Shown here: positions 1 through 12,099 of the stretch, in pieces | Layout: every line of letters begins with the position of its first letter | Position numbering within the stretch: position 1 is the first letter of the stretch | Source of the DNA: Macrophomina tecta | Lineage: Eukaryota; Ascomycota; Dothideomycetes; Botryosphaeriales; Botryosphaeriaceae | DNA: 64,000 nt | Direction: 5' to 3' | Assembly (NCBI GenBank): GCA_024180945.1 | Contig: JAKSGN010000020.1 | Location: 1,178,001-1,242,000, forward strand | Made by a program: the position numbers and the translations under genes | Notes under the pieces: model-generated | The model's input: only the letters and a program-made list of their open reading frames with translations | Databases searched by the model: none | What the model was told of the DNA's origin: nothing

Positions 1-402
1 GGTAGCGCGGTTGATCGGGCCCAGCGGCGGGAAGGGGGCAGGCTGGGGCGGCGGGAGCGGGCGCGGCATGTCGGGTGCAGGACCGGGAGGGTCGGGAGCG
101 CGGAAGTCCATCAGACCTAGTGACGCCTGGGGAGAGGAGGAGGAGGGGGCGGAGAGCAGCACACCGGCGCCCCAGCCGTAGGGCCCGTAAGGGCCCAGGG
201 GAGGGGGAGTCACTGGGGGACAGGGCCCTGGGCTGGGGGGAGGGTCGAGAGCACTGGAGCTCAGCAGGCTCGGTAGCGCCGGGGGGAGGAGGGCAGCGCT
301 CCACCCGGTCGGTCTCGTGAGGGCCAGGAAAGGGGAAGGAGGGAGAGGGGGCGGGGGCCGGGGGTAGGGCAGTGGAGGGACGGGCCCGCTGAAGCTGTGC
401 AT
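1..402 (-). CDS. Proline-rich protein, N-terminal part (runs off left edge)
   Basis: One minus-strand frame stays open from an ATG at 402 to the window edge, 134 codons without a stop. The encoded segment is very rich in Pro, Leu and Ser, with runs such as RPPPPLPPSP and PRPLPPPQPAPFPP, and looks like a disordered N-terminus. No domain is recognisable in this part. The DNA here is extremely GC-rich, so an open frame can arise by chance; that lowers confidence, although the peptide near the edge reads like genuine protein. It lies in tandem behind the PHD-finger gene (both minus strand). Introns cannot be excluded and the remainder lies outside the window. Confidence 0.45.
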   Translation of the reverse strand, partial: MHSFSGPVPPLPYPRPPPPLPPSPFLALTRPTGWSAALLPPALPSLLSSSALDPPPSPGPCPPVTPPPLGPYGPYGWGAGVLLSAPSSSSPQASLGLMDFRAPDPPGPAPDMPRPLPPPQPAPFPPLGPINRAT

Positions 403-949
403 TATGTAGCTGAGTTGTATACGGTTCTGTGTGTGCGAGTGTGTGAAGCGTTTGCAGTTTTCTGGTTGGTTCTTGGAATGTTTTGCTGTGTTTAATGTTT
501 GGGAAGAGGTGTGAAGCTTGAGCGATTTGGTGGATTTTATAATTGATTTGGCTAAAGGGAACCCTTTCAGAGTCGCAAGTCCTGCATTTGAAAGCGCAGT
601 CTGATCTTCAAGATCCAATGCGACTAAATCACATGGAACATGATCACCACAACCGCAGCCAAGTAACAATTCCGTTCATTTTGCTACGTATTACGTTTTC
701 TTTATGCGATGGCATCTTCCTGGTGTTCATAAGCCGAGGGGGTCCCATATGCAACATGTTGCTCGCAACAATCATGCGGCCAAGTCAATTGATCAGCAGC
801 ACAGCTGCTTTGAATCTGTCACGCCCACGCCCACGCCCACAACCACTACCCTGCTGAAAATCTATAGCACTCAAGTCCGCCGTGCTGCGCCACATATCAT
901 TCATGAGCCCAGCACCGAAAGCAACGCCATGCGGCATACCATGGAACAA
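403..949. other. Intergenic, 3' flank of the PHD gene and 5' flank of the left-edge gene
   Basis: AT-richer DNA without a credible gene. It should hold the 3' UTR of the PHD-finger gene and the promoter and leader of the proline-rich gene. A short CCCACG-type hexamer run sits near 820-842. Nothing else stands out. Confidence 0.5.
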
Positions 950-3729
950 TCACTGCTCACCAGAAGGGCCAGCAGTCTCGTTCTGCGAGCTTTCCGGCGT
1001 CTTCTTACTGGGAGGTGTCAAAATTGGCGGGTTTGCGCTTGGTGCTAAGGGAGCTACAGGGGGGAGTACGGGAGCTTCTGCCAGACCCTGACTGGAGGGT
1101 GGAGCATTATCATGCTTCTCTGGCGAGATTCCCGCTGAAGGCTCTGGCAAGAGACGAGAGCTACCATCCACGAACGGGGAAGAATGTTGCTGGGGAGGCG
1201 AAGAAGAATGCTTAACAGGTGAGAATGCGGGACGCGGGACCGGAGCTGGGGGAAATGAGGTTCCCGGGCTGGAGAAGGGCGCCGTAATGGGATAGCCATT
1301 TGCTTGGTAAGGTGATGATGCTGGAGCAGGCTTTGACGGTGACGCCGCACCGTATCCAGATGACATTGGCCGCTTCTGATCAACAGGAGCACTTGGCTTC
1401 GATGGTGATTGCGCTGGACGGCCTGACGATGGAGAACGTGGGTTATATGTAAGAGGCCTGCTCGGAGATGATAAGACGGAAGGATTGGGGTGCCCATTAG
1501 GCTGTCCTTGACTAATGTGGGCTTGGGTGGGTGGCGAATGTTGCCAGTTAGGTGAGCCAGCCATGATGTTATTCCCGCCCTGGCCACCAGCGACGAAACG
1601 TGGTGGTGGGATTGACGGTGCATGGGCGGCTTGAAGTTGAGGCATCGTGGCTTGAGTGGAGTGGGAAGGCGTGCTATGCGCTGAACCGTAGCCAGAACCT
1701 GGCCGGAGAATGCCTGGTGGACCTGACGTCTGGCCGTGGGGTGACAAGCTTGGCCCGTTTAGTATTCCATTACCGGCTGAAGGGTAATGCTGGATGGGCT
1801 GGGTTGGCTGCTGTGGTCGGACTTGTTGCGCTGGCTGAGCAGAAAGAGCAGGACTGAACTTTTGTTCTGGTGGGGCTATATTGGTTGATGGAGAAGAACT
1901 TTCAGGTTTAGGAGAAGCGGAAGCTCCAACCTTGAACTTGAGCGGCGGCAGTTTCGGTCGAGCGGCTTCTTCAGCCTTGCGCTTGCAGTCAGAGCATATG
2001 AAATGAAAATCATCTCGCTCTGCTTGCGCTTTGGCGATACCGTGGCATGCGCTGTGCTGCCAAACATTACATTGCTCACATGCAATGCTGTGGGACCCAT
2101 CATCCTGGTAAAGTCAGGCATGGGATGCATGTCGAAGAGCATGTTACTTACCAAGTTCTCGCCATGGACGCCACAGACAGCGCAGTCGAAGATCCAATTT
2201 TCTTCTTCTTGCGCCATTTGCTCAAGCTCTTTTTGGCGTCTTTCCATCTCGGCCTTCAGGTGGCGTTCGGACATACGCGCTTCATTGGTTTCCGCCTTCT
2301 TGCTGTTCTCCTCCAGCCTCTTGAGCTCTTCCTCATGGAGGATACGCTTGACCTCACGCTCCTTCAAGCGCTGTTCGCGGGTCATCATACGTGATTGCCG
2401 CGCCTGCAGCATGTTAGCACGCCATTAATGGTGGGAAGGGTAGGGGACCAGCATGCCTCCTCCATCTGCTTCTGCTTCTCTTGCTCCTTCTTAGCCATCT
2501 CCAACTCAGCCACGCGCTTCCGCTCAGCCTCAACAGCAGCCTCTTGTTCTTTCTGTTTCTCAACACGACCGGCGATTCGGCTAGAGCGCTTAGCATTCGC
2601 CAACTTTTCCATGTTCTCCAGCTCTCTCTGCTTCCTCAATGCTTTCTGGCGTTGTTGCTCAGCCCGTTTCTCGATTATCGGCAAAACATCAGCCTCCAGG
2701 CGCTTCACGAGTTCCTTCTCGTTGGGGTCTCTGCTCTTGCGGATGGACATGATGAAAGCCTGGTACTCTTCGAGAGTAACAGCAACGCACTTCCATTTCA
2801 TCCCACCAAAAGTGTCCTCCTCATGCGTGGGCTGGTCATGGGTGACCTCATGCTCCTGCTCGCCCTCGCTCTCGGGAGGAGTTGTTGATAGTCTCCGGCG
2901 CTTGCTTGCGCGGGTGCCCTTGGTTTTCTTCAGCTTGGGCTTCGCCCTGGACTTGGACTTGGGTGGTGGGTCGGCGGGTACAGGAGGATCAGTGCGGCGA
3001 TATAGACGATCGTCATCAAGAACGAAGTAGGTGCGGTCTTCTTTATCCCATCCGATCGGATCGACGCGCTGGTCTGCATTAGCACGACGCGGGAATGCGG
3101 TTGGGCGACACCACTCACCCAGGCGGTCTGCTCCACGTCTTTTTGCTCGGGCATCTTCTCGCGTATGCGATCGGGATTGTTCAAGGTCCAGGTAGAAAGT
3201 TGCTGTAATATGCGAATCTTGGCGAAAGTGTCCATGTCGTTGAACTTCTTGGGTTCTTCGTCGATGCCGAAGGGGTTGCGCTGGGGCGCTTTGGCGACGT
3301 ACTGGCGGCGCGCATACTCGTCGAAGATATCAAGGCTGGATGATGTTAGCGTAGACTGCGAAGACGGGGATCCCGACGTGCTCACGTCAAGCCCTTGTGC
3401 GATGAGACGTATTTCAGAAGGGCAAGGCCTATTTGCGCGAGTTTCTCGGACGGGGTGGGCTTCAGGCACTCCGATTCCAGCTCCTGCGAGGGATTAGAAC
3501 CTTGGTGCAAGGCAGGGCGCGGTATGCCGGGCAGCAGAAAAGGCGGGGGAGCTCTCACATCAACGTCGATGTCCTCATCAATCTTGACGACAGAACCGAA
3601 TATGTATATGTATTGCACGAGGCTCGCAAACTCCCAGGTATCGCGCAGCTTCTGCAGCTTGGTCGGCTCCTGGGGCGGAGGTGGATCCTCAGGCTCGACT
3701 TCCTGTCGCGCGCGCTTTCTGGCAGGCAT
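950..3729 (-). CDS. PHD-finger chromatin-associated protein with WHIM-like N-terminal region
   Basis: Six exons: 3559-3729, 3386-3483, 3119-3335, 2457-3068, 2152-2403 and 950-2104, giving 834 aa. The N-terminal ~230 residues match, from memory of the family, fungal PHD proteins that start with a KLRxxWEFA-type block followed by an FDEYARRQYVAKAP-like segment (DDT/WHIM-like). A long Lys/Glu coiled-coil stretch covers roughly residues 250-430. The PHD zinc finger follows at about 434-490: WIFDCAVCGVHG, then CEQC, a WQH-C pair and CSDC. The last ~330 residues are Pro/Ser/Gln-rich and disordered. The finger is split by an intron (2105-2151). The intron at 2404-2456 appears to be GC-AG. The start at 3729 opens a basic MPARKRAR sequence. 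Inference: a nuclear histone-reader subunit of a remodelling or modifying complex. Confidence 0.88.
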
Positions 3730-5259
3730 GGTGACGGAAGCGTGCCGTGCGGCGACGCGTTGCGGTGGGCGCGAAGGGGGCAAACTGCGCGATTGATGTG
3801 GGATCGGGCAGAAAACGGCCGGAGAGCAGGGCGAGGGGCAAGGACGATGCGCAGGCAACCGCACGAGGCGTGGGCAGCTCGGGTGTTGCAGCGACGGCTG
3901 ATTGCGGTGAAGTTGTACCTGATCTTTTGAAATTGGAGAGGGCCGACAGACATCCTTCGTCACTCCGGACGCGGCGAGCGGCCTTCGCACGCGCCCGCCG
4001 CTCGCCCTTCCGCCCGCCGTGCGAAAGTCGTGGCCGCAGCACCGCCGTCGTTGCATGCGGTCGCCCTCTCACGCTCGCCCACGCGCATTTGTTTCGCGCG
4101 CGCAATGCCAGGCCTCGTATCGACAGCCGCATCGACCCATCACCGCCGGCTGGCGCCGCTTCCTCGCGCCATCGGCGGGCACCCGTGTGTCTCGGCGGGC
4201 ATTTGCTTCCACGAACACCCCTGCATACAGCATAGACTTCCTGCTCCAAAGCAACCGGAGAACAATAGAACTGCAGAGCTACGCATGATGCGTCGCAGGA
4301 TGAGCGAGAGTCGCCTGAATCAAGGCTGGCGGCACGCGTGCCCTCACGGCAGCGACGTGCGAGAAAACCACGCAAGCAGGTGGAATCGATGGCGCGGAGA
4401 TCCCGCGCTCAGCCCTACGAGCCTGCCAATAAGGCTGGGCCCTTGTCTCGTACAACGCCAGCTGCACGGAGTCATGGACGAGCACGTACACAGCAACAGC
4501 CGGCAACGAGGGCGGCTGCTGGAATGCGCGGCCTCAGGCAACAAGTCAACACACGGCTCTGCCCGAGTCGGTAAGGTTCGTCCTTGCATGGCCAGGCCCG
4601 TCATTTGCGGTTTCAGCTGGCGATGGAGACAGGTCGCGGCGTGCATGCCGTGCCTGCCGGGCGACGCCTCCACTGGAGGGCGTGGGCATGCCGAGCTGCC
4701 GTGAGCGAGATTGGCGCACAAATAGGGACGCCGACGCGCGCAGGACGAGCAGAAGCAGCTTCGCGACGCCTCTTCTGGCTTCTCTGCACACAGGTGCTGG
4801 GGTGCGACGCGTGGCGGTGCTGCTAAAAATACTCGGCGCGCTCTGGCCGGGTGGGTGGCTTGTTTGTGGTAACGGGCGGTCCCTGAGAGCTGCCTCTGCT
4901 TTTGCGTGCTGCTGCATGCACAATCCCGCGCCAAGCTGCTGCCATCGCCGTGCTCGCGACGACGAGACATTTCTCCCACACCTCACCCTCCTCCTCACCC
5001 CACCCCGACTCGCCCGACCGACCGCTGCGCTACCCCCGCGACCCCCTCCAGGCGCGCCGCTGAGCCCCCCGACGCCCGCAACACCACGCTGCGGCGCACA
5101 GATCACCCGCGATCTGTGAAGTCCGCAGTGCTGTTTACCCCAGATTCGCGCACACCCGCTCCGCCGCCCGCCCAACCGCGTCCCGCACCGCCGACCACAC
5201 CTTCTCTCCCGATGAGGAATTGGTGCGCATAGAGACTGACGCCCCCGTCGCTCGTTATC
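3730..5259. promoter_or_regulatory. Bidirectional promoter region between the PHD gene and cch1
   Basis: 1.5 kb between two divergently transcribed genes. It is GC-rich, and the many open frames in it conflict with each other and have no recognisable protein. A C-rich, pyrimidine-biased stretch (about 4975-5215) precedes the cch1 start and probably belongs to its leader. No specific operator was identified. Confidence 0.6.
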
Positions 5260-8200
5260 ATGGCCGATCAACACGATCATGCCCGCCATCCCCGCGACCA
5301 GTCGGCGCCGCAGTCGATACCGCTCCAGGACCTGAACCGGCCCCCTGACGCCGCCGAGCCCGAGGCTCAGCATCGCAGGACTCTCAGCGACCGTGGGCGG
5401 AGCTTGTTGCGCAGCCGCGACTCTCGGAGCGCCCGATATGCGCCTATCAGCGAGAACAGTCCCCCGCGGGAGTCGACTCGTCCCTCGCCACTCCACCTGT
5501 CCACGCAAGGCCTCCAGAACGCCAGCCATGGGGCTGGCTCGTCGCCGATAAGCCCTGTGGGAGATGCGGGAGCTTTTCAGAATGCCATTGGTTTTGCCGG
5601 TTTGTCGTTCGAGGGCGACAGCTCCCACCGCGAGCGACCTTCGATGGTGTCGCCTGGAAATCCTCGAAGCCCGCCCGTATGGCTACATCCCAGCGACGAG
5701 ACACCCTACAACACTCGTATCTCAGAAGAGGGCACGACGGAATACTTCAAGGCCGCAGACCCAGACTCGGCGCCTTTGAGCAGTACTCGCCACCTCACAC
5801 CTACGACACCCGGGCCAGAGCCGAGGACTCCTGTGGAACAGACGGGCCGCTCCAGTTTCCAGAGCGTTCATTTCTTGACCCCCGAACGCTCATCGCCAGG
5901 GAACGCTCGACTTGGCGATGATCTCAATCAAGCTGAAGCCGGCCTTCGCTTATCCACGACTGGTCTTGGACGCTCCGGCTCCGGCGGACGCACCCGGTCT
6001 CTTTCTCCATCAGCGATAGAATCTCCCCTCCGCCGGGCTGGAACTATAATGAGGAATATCTCTCAACGTGTCGTCAACATTAGTAACGAGCCTGAACTGA
6101 TTGAACGGGCCATTCGCCGGAAGTCGTCGCAGAAAAAGCAAGGAGAGCAGACAATCGAGGAGGATGAATGGCCATCTGCTCACCAATACGACGGAAATGA
6201 TGGACCGCCTCCTTCGCCTCGTTCCCCGCGCTCTCCCATTTCTCCCGGCTCTCCTCTCGAGAAGGTGCACTCACCTACGCATCGACCTTCATTCAATTGG
6301 AAATTGCGTTCGAATCCTCTGCGAGGCAAATCTCTTGGCATTTTCCCACCAGACAGCCCCATCAGAATGCAACTCTGCGACGTCCTTACACATCCTGCCA
6401 CCGAACCAGTCCTTCTTCTGTGTATCATTATGCAAACGATCTTGCTCACGATAGACTCGGCGCGAGACGTTTACACCCACCCCAGGTCGTCCCACTGGGG
6501 AACATCACCGATAGACTATATCCTCTTGGGCCTTTTCGTAATCTACACCATTGAGATCATAATACGTGTAATTGTGTCCGGTTTCATCATCAATCCCGTC
6601 GAGTACAGTACAATCAATCGGCAAATCGGGATGAGACAGGCGATCATGGAGAAAGGAAAGAAGTTGTTTGCCGGACCTCAACGCCAGCCCTCAGTGAAGC
6701 GGCAGGAGTCATCCTTTCCACCGGAGCAACCAGTGCTCTTTCGCTCGTTTACAACCCACCAAATGGATGCCGACGATCCAGCGAACGCGCGTCAGCAGCA
6801 GAGGATACGCCTTGCGCACAGAGCTTTCCTCCGGCACTCCTTCAACCGCCTCGACTTTGTCGCAGTCGTCTCGTTCTGGATCAGCTTCATCATCGGTGTT
6901 TTCGGTGTGGAGGAGCACAATCATGCATACGTTTTCCGCATGCTGAGTTGCTTACGAATCCTGCGTCTGCTTGGTCTAACCAGCGGTACCACAGTCATCT
7001 TGCGTAGCTTAAAAAGGGCCGCTCCCTTGCTCGTGAATGTTGGCTTTCTGATCGGGTTCTTCTGGTTGTTGTTCGGCGTTATCGGCGTTCAGAGCTTCAA
7101 GTCTAGCCTGAGACGCACTTGTGTGTGGAAAGATCCCACAGGCCAGCAAGAGGACTACACCACCGAGCAATACTGCGGTGGCCAAATCAGTCTCAACGGC
7201 ACAGCAGAACCTTGGCTGGCTGCCAATGGCTTGCCAGGAGCTGATTTCCACAAAGGTTATCTCTGCCCCTATCCTTCTCAGTGCCTGGAAGGCGAGAACC
7301 AGTATAACGGTACAGTCAGTTTCGATAACATATTCCAGTCTCTGGAATTGGTCTTCGTCATCATGACATCTAATACATTCTCCGACATCATGTACAATTT
7401 GTCCGACAGCGACTACCTAGCAGCATGTCTTTACTTCGCTTTTGGGATTGTCATCATGGCTCTGTGGCTGATCAACTTGCTCATTGCCGTCATCACATCG
7501 TCGTTCCAGGTCATCAGGGACGAGAGCAAGACCAGTGCTTTCACAGCTCAAGAAGTCGCACAAGGGCCTGATGAAAAGGAAGAAGAGAAACCCAAGCGGC
7601 GGAAAAGTGCCCTAATGGTGGTGTATCTCAAGACGAGAGCCTTTTGGATCCTGCTCATCGTCTTCGGCCTGATCGTACAAGCTTTGCGGAGTGATGAGAT
7701 GAGTAAGAGTCGCGAGAAATTCATCGATAATACGGAGACGGTAGTTACGGTCTTCCTTCTTTTCGAGATTATCTGGCGCATCATTGCGGACTGGAGATTT
7801 TTCCACCATCGTCGTCGGAACCTTCTGGATCTTTTCCTTGCCGTCATCACGACCGTCATGCAACTCCCTTTTCTCAAGGCTCACGAGCGTGTATATGCAT
7901 GGATGACCGTCTTCCAAATTCTCCGTATCTATCGTGTTGTCTTGGCAGTCAAATTGACCCGCGAGCTCATTGTAAGGATGCATTGTTCCCCTTCATCCAC
8001 TCTTCTACTGACCCTTCTTCTAGATGACTGTCTTGGGCAACGTCTACGGTCTGCTGAATCTCATTCTGTTCGTGTTTCTTTTGACCTTCCTCGCAGCTCT
8101 GTTTGCGGCCCAGATGTTTCGCGGTGAATTGCCGCAAGATGACGATGGCGAATCGGTTCAAGTTACATTCGCTACCTTGTTTAATTCTTTTCTGGGGATG

Positions 8201-11200
8201 TACCAGCTGCTTTCTAGTGAGAATTGGACCACCATCCTCTACATGGTAACCAAGTATGAGGTCGGTTACAACACTGCGTGGATTGGAGCTGCCTTCTTGA
8301 TCATCTGGTACATCTTGGCCAACTGTGAGTCAGATCTCCTCATTTCGCCGTCTATTTCGATGCTAACTTTGGCTAGTCATTGTCTTGAACATGTTCATTG
8401 CTGTCATTCAAGAGAACTTTGACGTATCGGAGGATGAAAAGCGGCTTCAGCAAGTCAAAGCCTTCCTACACCAGAAAGAGCTCGGAGGGTCTGCGGCAGG
8501 CAATCTTGCCCTTTCAACCATATTCAAGGTTGGAGCCGGTAGGAGAAGAGATCCATTGGACTACGGCACTGCAGCTACCGAAATGCTACTCAAGGACGCT
8601 GTGGTGCGGGATTTCCTTGATGAACCGGAACAGCCGCTACTCGCCGGCACCGACGCCCACGGTCACCATGGAGAACATAGGCCAAACGTTGCGGCTCAAA
8701 TAGCGAAGGTCGGCACACTTACAAAACTTTGGGATTGGTTCCTCCGGAAAGTCTGGCATAGAGAGCCGAATCCTTTCTACTCCAGGTTAGAGTTTTCCAA
8801 GGCCTATGAAGATTTGGACCCGCGGACAATGGCAAAGGAAGTGGTATCGGCGACTGAACGCAGAAAGAAGGCGCAGCGAGAGTATCTGCGGAATCATCCT
8901 TCTTACAACGTCTCGCTCTTCATCTTCAGGCCACACAACCCCATTCGGAAGCTCTGCCAACGAATTGTCGGACCGGGGAGAGGCGACGACCGTATCGAGG
9001 GCGTCGCTCCGTCGATTCCAGTCTGGTACGCCTTCTCGGCGTTCATCTACGCAGCGATCGTCGCCATGGTGCTTTTGGCTTGCATAACCACACCTGTTTA
9101 TCAGAAGGAGTACTTTGAAACTCATGGGTACAGTGTGTACAACTGGTTCGTGTACACGGACTTGGGGTTCGCCATCCTATTCACGGTGGAAGCGCTGATC
9201 AAGGTCATTGCGGACGGGTTTTTCTGGACCCCGAATGCCTATTTCCGAAGTTCCTGGGGCTTCATCGACGGAATCGTGTTGATTACCCTATGGATCAATA
9301 TCGCCACTCTGCTACTCAACGAAGGAGACGTTTCGCGAGCCGTCGGTGCTTTCAAAGCTCTCAGGGCTCTGAGGTTGCTCAACGTTAGTGACAGCGCCCG
9401 CAACACCTTCCATCATGTCATTGTTCGTGGTGGTTGGAAGGTTCTCTCAGCCGCATTCGTTTCCTTGAGCTTGCTCATCCCGTTTGCCATCTACGGTCTC
9501 AACTTGTTCAATGGCCGCATGTACCAATGCAATGACGGTGACTCGAACATTGTTGATCTCAATGACTGCGTTGGCGAATATCTCAACTCACCTTTCAATT
9601 GGGATGTTCTCTCACCGCGCCAAGCCGCGAATCCATACTACGACTTTGACAACTTTGGGGACTCCTTGTTCATTCTCTTCCAGATTGTCTCACAAGAAGG
9701 CTGGATCGACGTGATGTGGTCGGCGGAAAGTATAACAGGCGTGTTCAAACAGCCATCCGATTTCGCTTCCCAAGGAAACGCGGTTTACTTCGTCGTGTTC
9801 AACTTGCTCGGTGCAGTCTTCGTGTTGACTCTCTTCGTGTCCGTCTTCATGCGAAACTACACTGAACAGACTGGAGTCGCCTTCCTGACGACAGACCAGC
9901 GTTCATGGCTCGAGTTGCGAAAATTGCTGCGACAAATATCTCCTTCCAAGAGGCCTTCGTCTACGAAGAAGCGAGAAACCTGGGAAGAGTGGTGTTATCG
10001 GCGTGCGGTCAAGAAGACAGGGAGATGGCAGAGATTCATGACTTTCATCCTCATCCTCCACCTACTCCTTCTTTGTCTCGAATACTACCCAGAACCGTGG
10101 CAATGGGAACGCACTCGAGACTTCGTCTTCCTACTTCTTACCCTCATCTACATCGTCAACATCGTCGTTCGCATCCTAGGATTAGGTTGGACTCGTTTCC
10201 GGAGGAGTTCGTGGGACGTCTACTCGCTTTTCGCTGTCTTTGGAACTTTTGCCACCACAGTCCTCCTCCTGACCAATTTCGACCAGCGCGTCTATGTGCA
10301 GTTGCACAAACTCTTCCTTGTATCGATTGCCCTCCTTCTCATCCCGAGGAACAATCAGCTTGACCAGTTGTTTAAGACGGCCGCTGCATCAGTTGGCCCA
10401 ATTGCCAATCTGCTTGCGACTTGGTTCGTCCTGTTCCTCGTCTACGCCATTGCCCTCACCCAGGCTTTCGGTCTCACCAGATTCGGATCTCAGGAAACCG
10501 GCAACATCAATTTCCGGACTGTGCCCAAGGCCCTCATTCTCCTGTTCAGGATGAGTAGTGGTGAAGGTTGGAACGAGGTCATGGAAGACTTTGCAAGCAT
10601 CCAACCGCCTTTTTGCACGGTGGGAGACGAGTTCTACGACGGCGACTGTGGTAGTGCCGAGTGGGCTCGCGCTCTATTCATCTCTTGGAACGTGCTAAGC
10701 ATGTACATCTTCATGAACCTGTTCGTCTCGCTGATCTACGAGTCCTTCTCATACGTGTACCAGCGCAGTAGCGGCCTATCAGTCATCAGCCGCGAAGAGA
10801 TTCGCCGTTTCAAGCAAGCTTGGGCAGAATTCGATCCGAACGGCACAGGGTTCATCTCAAGGGAGAAGTTTCCGAGGCTGCTTGGAGTAAGTTATCTTCA
10901 CACTACCGAAAGGGCGCAATGCTGATCAAAACAGGAACTCTCTGGTGTCTTCGAGATGAGAATCTATGACGGCGACTTCACCGTCAGTCGAATAATCGAG
11001 GACTGTAGCAAGCCGACGCAAGATCATGGCCTTCCCGTCGAAGGCCGAAAGCGGACGCCAGAAATTGACCTTCGAAAGCTCAACGACCGCCTTAGCGAAC
11101 TACCTATCGATGAGATCCGCCGACGTAGAGCACGTATGAACAGATTCTTCGAGGAGATGCTGAATGGCTCTGACCCCGACCGGGGTATCAATTTCACTTC

Positions 11201-12099
11201 TCTACTCATCACCCTTGCCCATTATAAGGTCATCAACGACAACAAGAGCTTGAGGTAAGTAATCCTACAACTTCTCTCGAAGTGTTTTCTAAATCATTCT
11301 CGGCAGACTCGAGGAGTTCCTGCGTCGCAAGGCTCGGCTTCAACGTGTCGAAGAGTCGGTGCAGCGCAAGATTGTCATTGGCTTCTTCGACACCCTCTTC
11401 TGGGCACGTCGCTTCCGCCGCGCATTAGAAGCCAAGCGTGCGGGCCGCATGACGGCGGTGCCGCAGTTCGAGTTCACCATGGTCGAAGACGCCAGTTCTG
11501 CAGCAGGTGGTCTCAGGCCTGTCCCTCCCTCACCATCCCTCTCACCCTCAACTGCAGCGGCCGGCCATCCGTACCAGGGTGACGGCTACTTCGACATCAA
11601 CCGCGCCCCCAGTCCGCCGGCGATCGACACGGAAGCGGCGTTCCGCAGCCGCGCCAACAGCATCCAGAAGACGCCGGTGCAGAGCCGCGCCAACAGCATC
11701 CAGGCCAGCCCGATCCAGAGCCCGACAAGAGGCGGCGGCCTGCAAAACATCCCGCTCAGCCCGACCATCAGCCCGACCCACTCCCCGCACACCAGCCAGC
11801 ACCCCGACGACCTCAACTGGCAACTCGCGTCGGCGCTCAACCTCAGCAGGCCCTCCAGCCCGCACGAGCCGTCCTTCCCGCCTGGGCCCAGCAGCCTCAC
11901 TCGCGCGAGCAGCCTTCAAGAAGTTGCGGCTCGCGGTGGCGCTGACCGGACGAGTGGTGGATCGGAGGGCCACCAGCAGTCGCGGAGCAGGCAGAATAGT
12001 GATGTTAGCGCCCAGGATGTGCTCGAAGTGCTGGACAACAGCATTTGGGGCGAGAGTATTAGGAAGAGCTTCACTATTCGCAGGCAGGGGACGAGGTAG
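5260..12099 (+). CDS. cch1: Voltage-gated calcium channel pore subunit Cch1
   Basis: Five exons: 5260-7971, 8024-8324, 8377-10886, 10935-11254 and 11307-12099, giving 2,211 aa, the size expected of fungal Cch1. Residues 1-365 are a Ser/Pro-rich cytoplasmic tail. Four channel repeats follow, each with S1-S6 helices and a pore loop. The selectivity positions are N705 (MTSNTFSD), E970 (SSENW), E1445 (SQEGW) and E1734 (SGEGW). S4-like stretches with spaced Arg occur, for example RILRLLGLT and ALRALRLLNV. After the fourth repeat comes an EF-hand-like segment (EFDPNGTGFISREKF), then a disordered Ser/Pro-rich tail. Known role of the family: plasma-membrane high-affinity calcium influx with Mid1 during stress and polarised growth. 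All four introns are 48-52 nt with good splice sites. Confidence 0.97.

Noticed and set aside
3747..5232. Many overlapping frames on both strands
   Set aside because: GC-rich divergent promoter; frames conflict and none resembles a protein.
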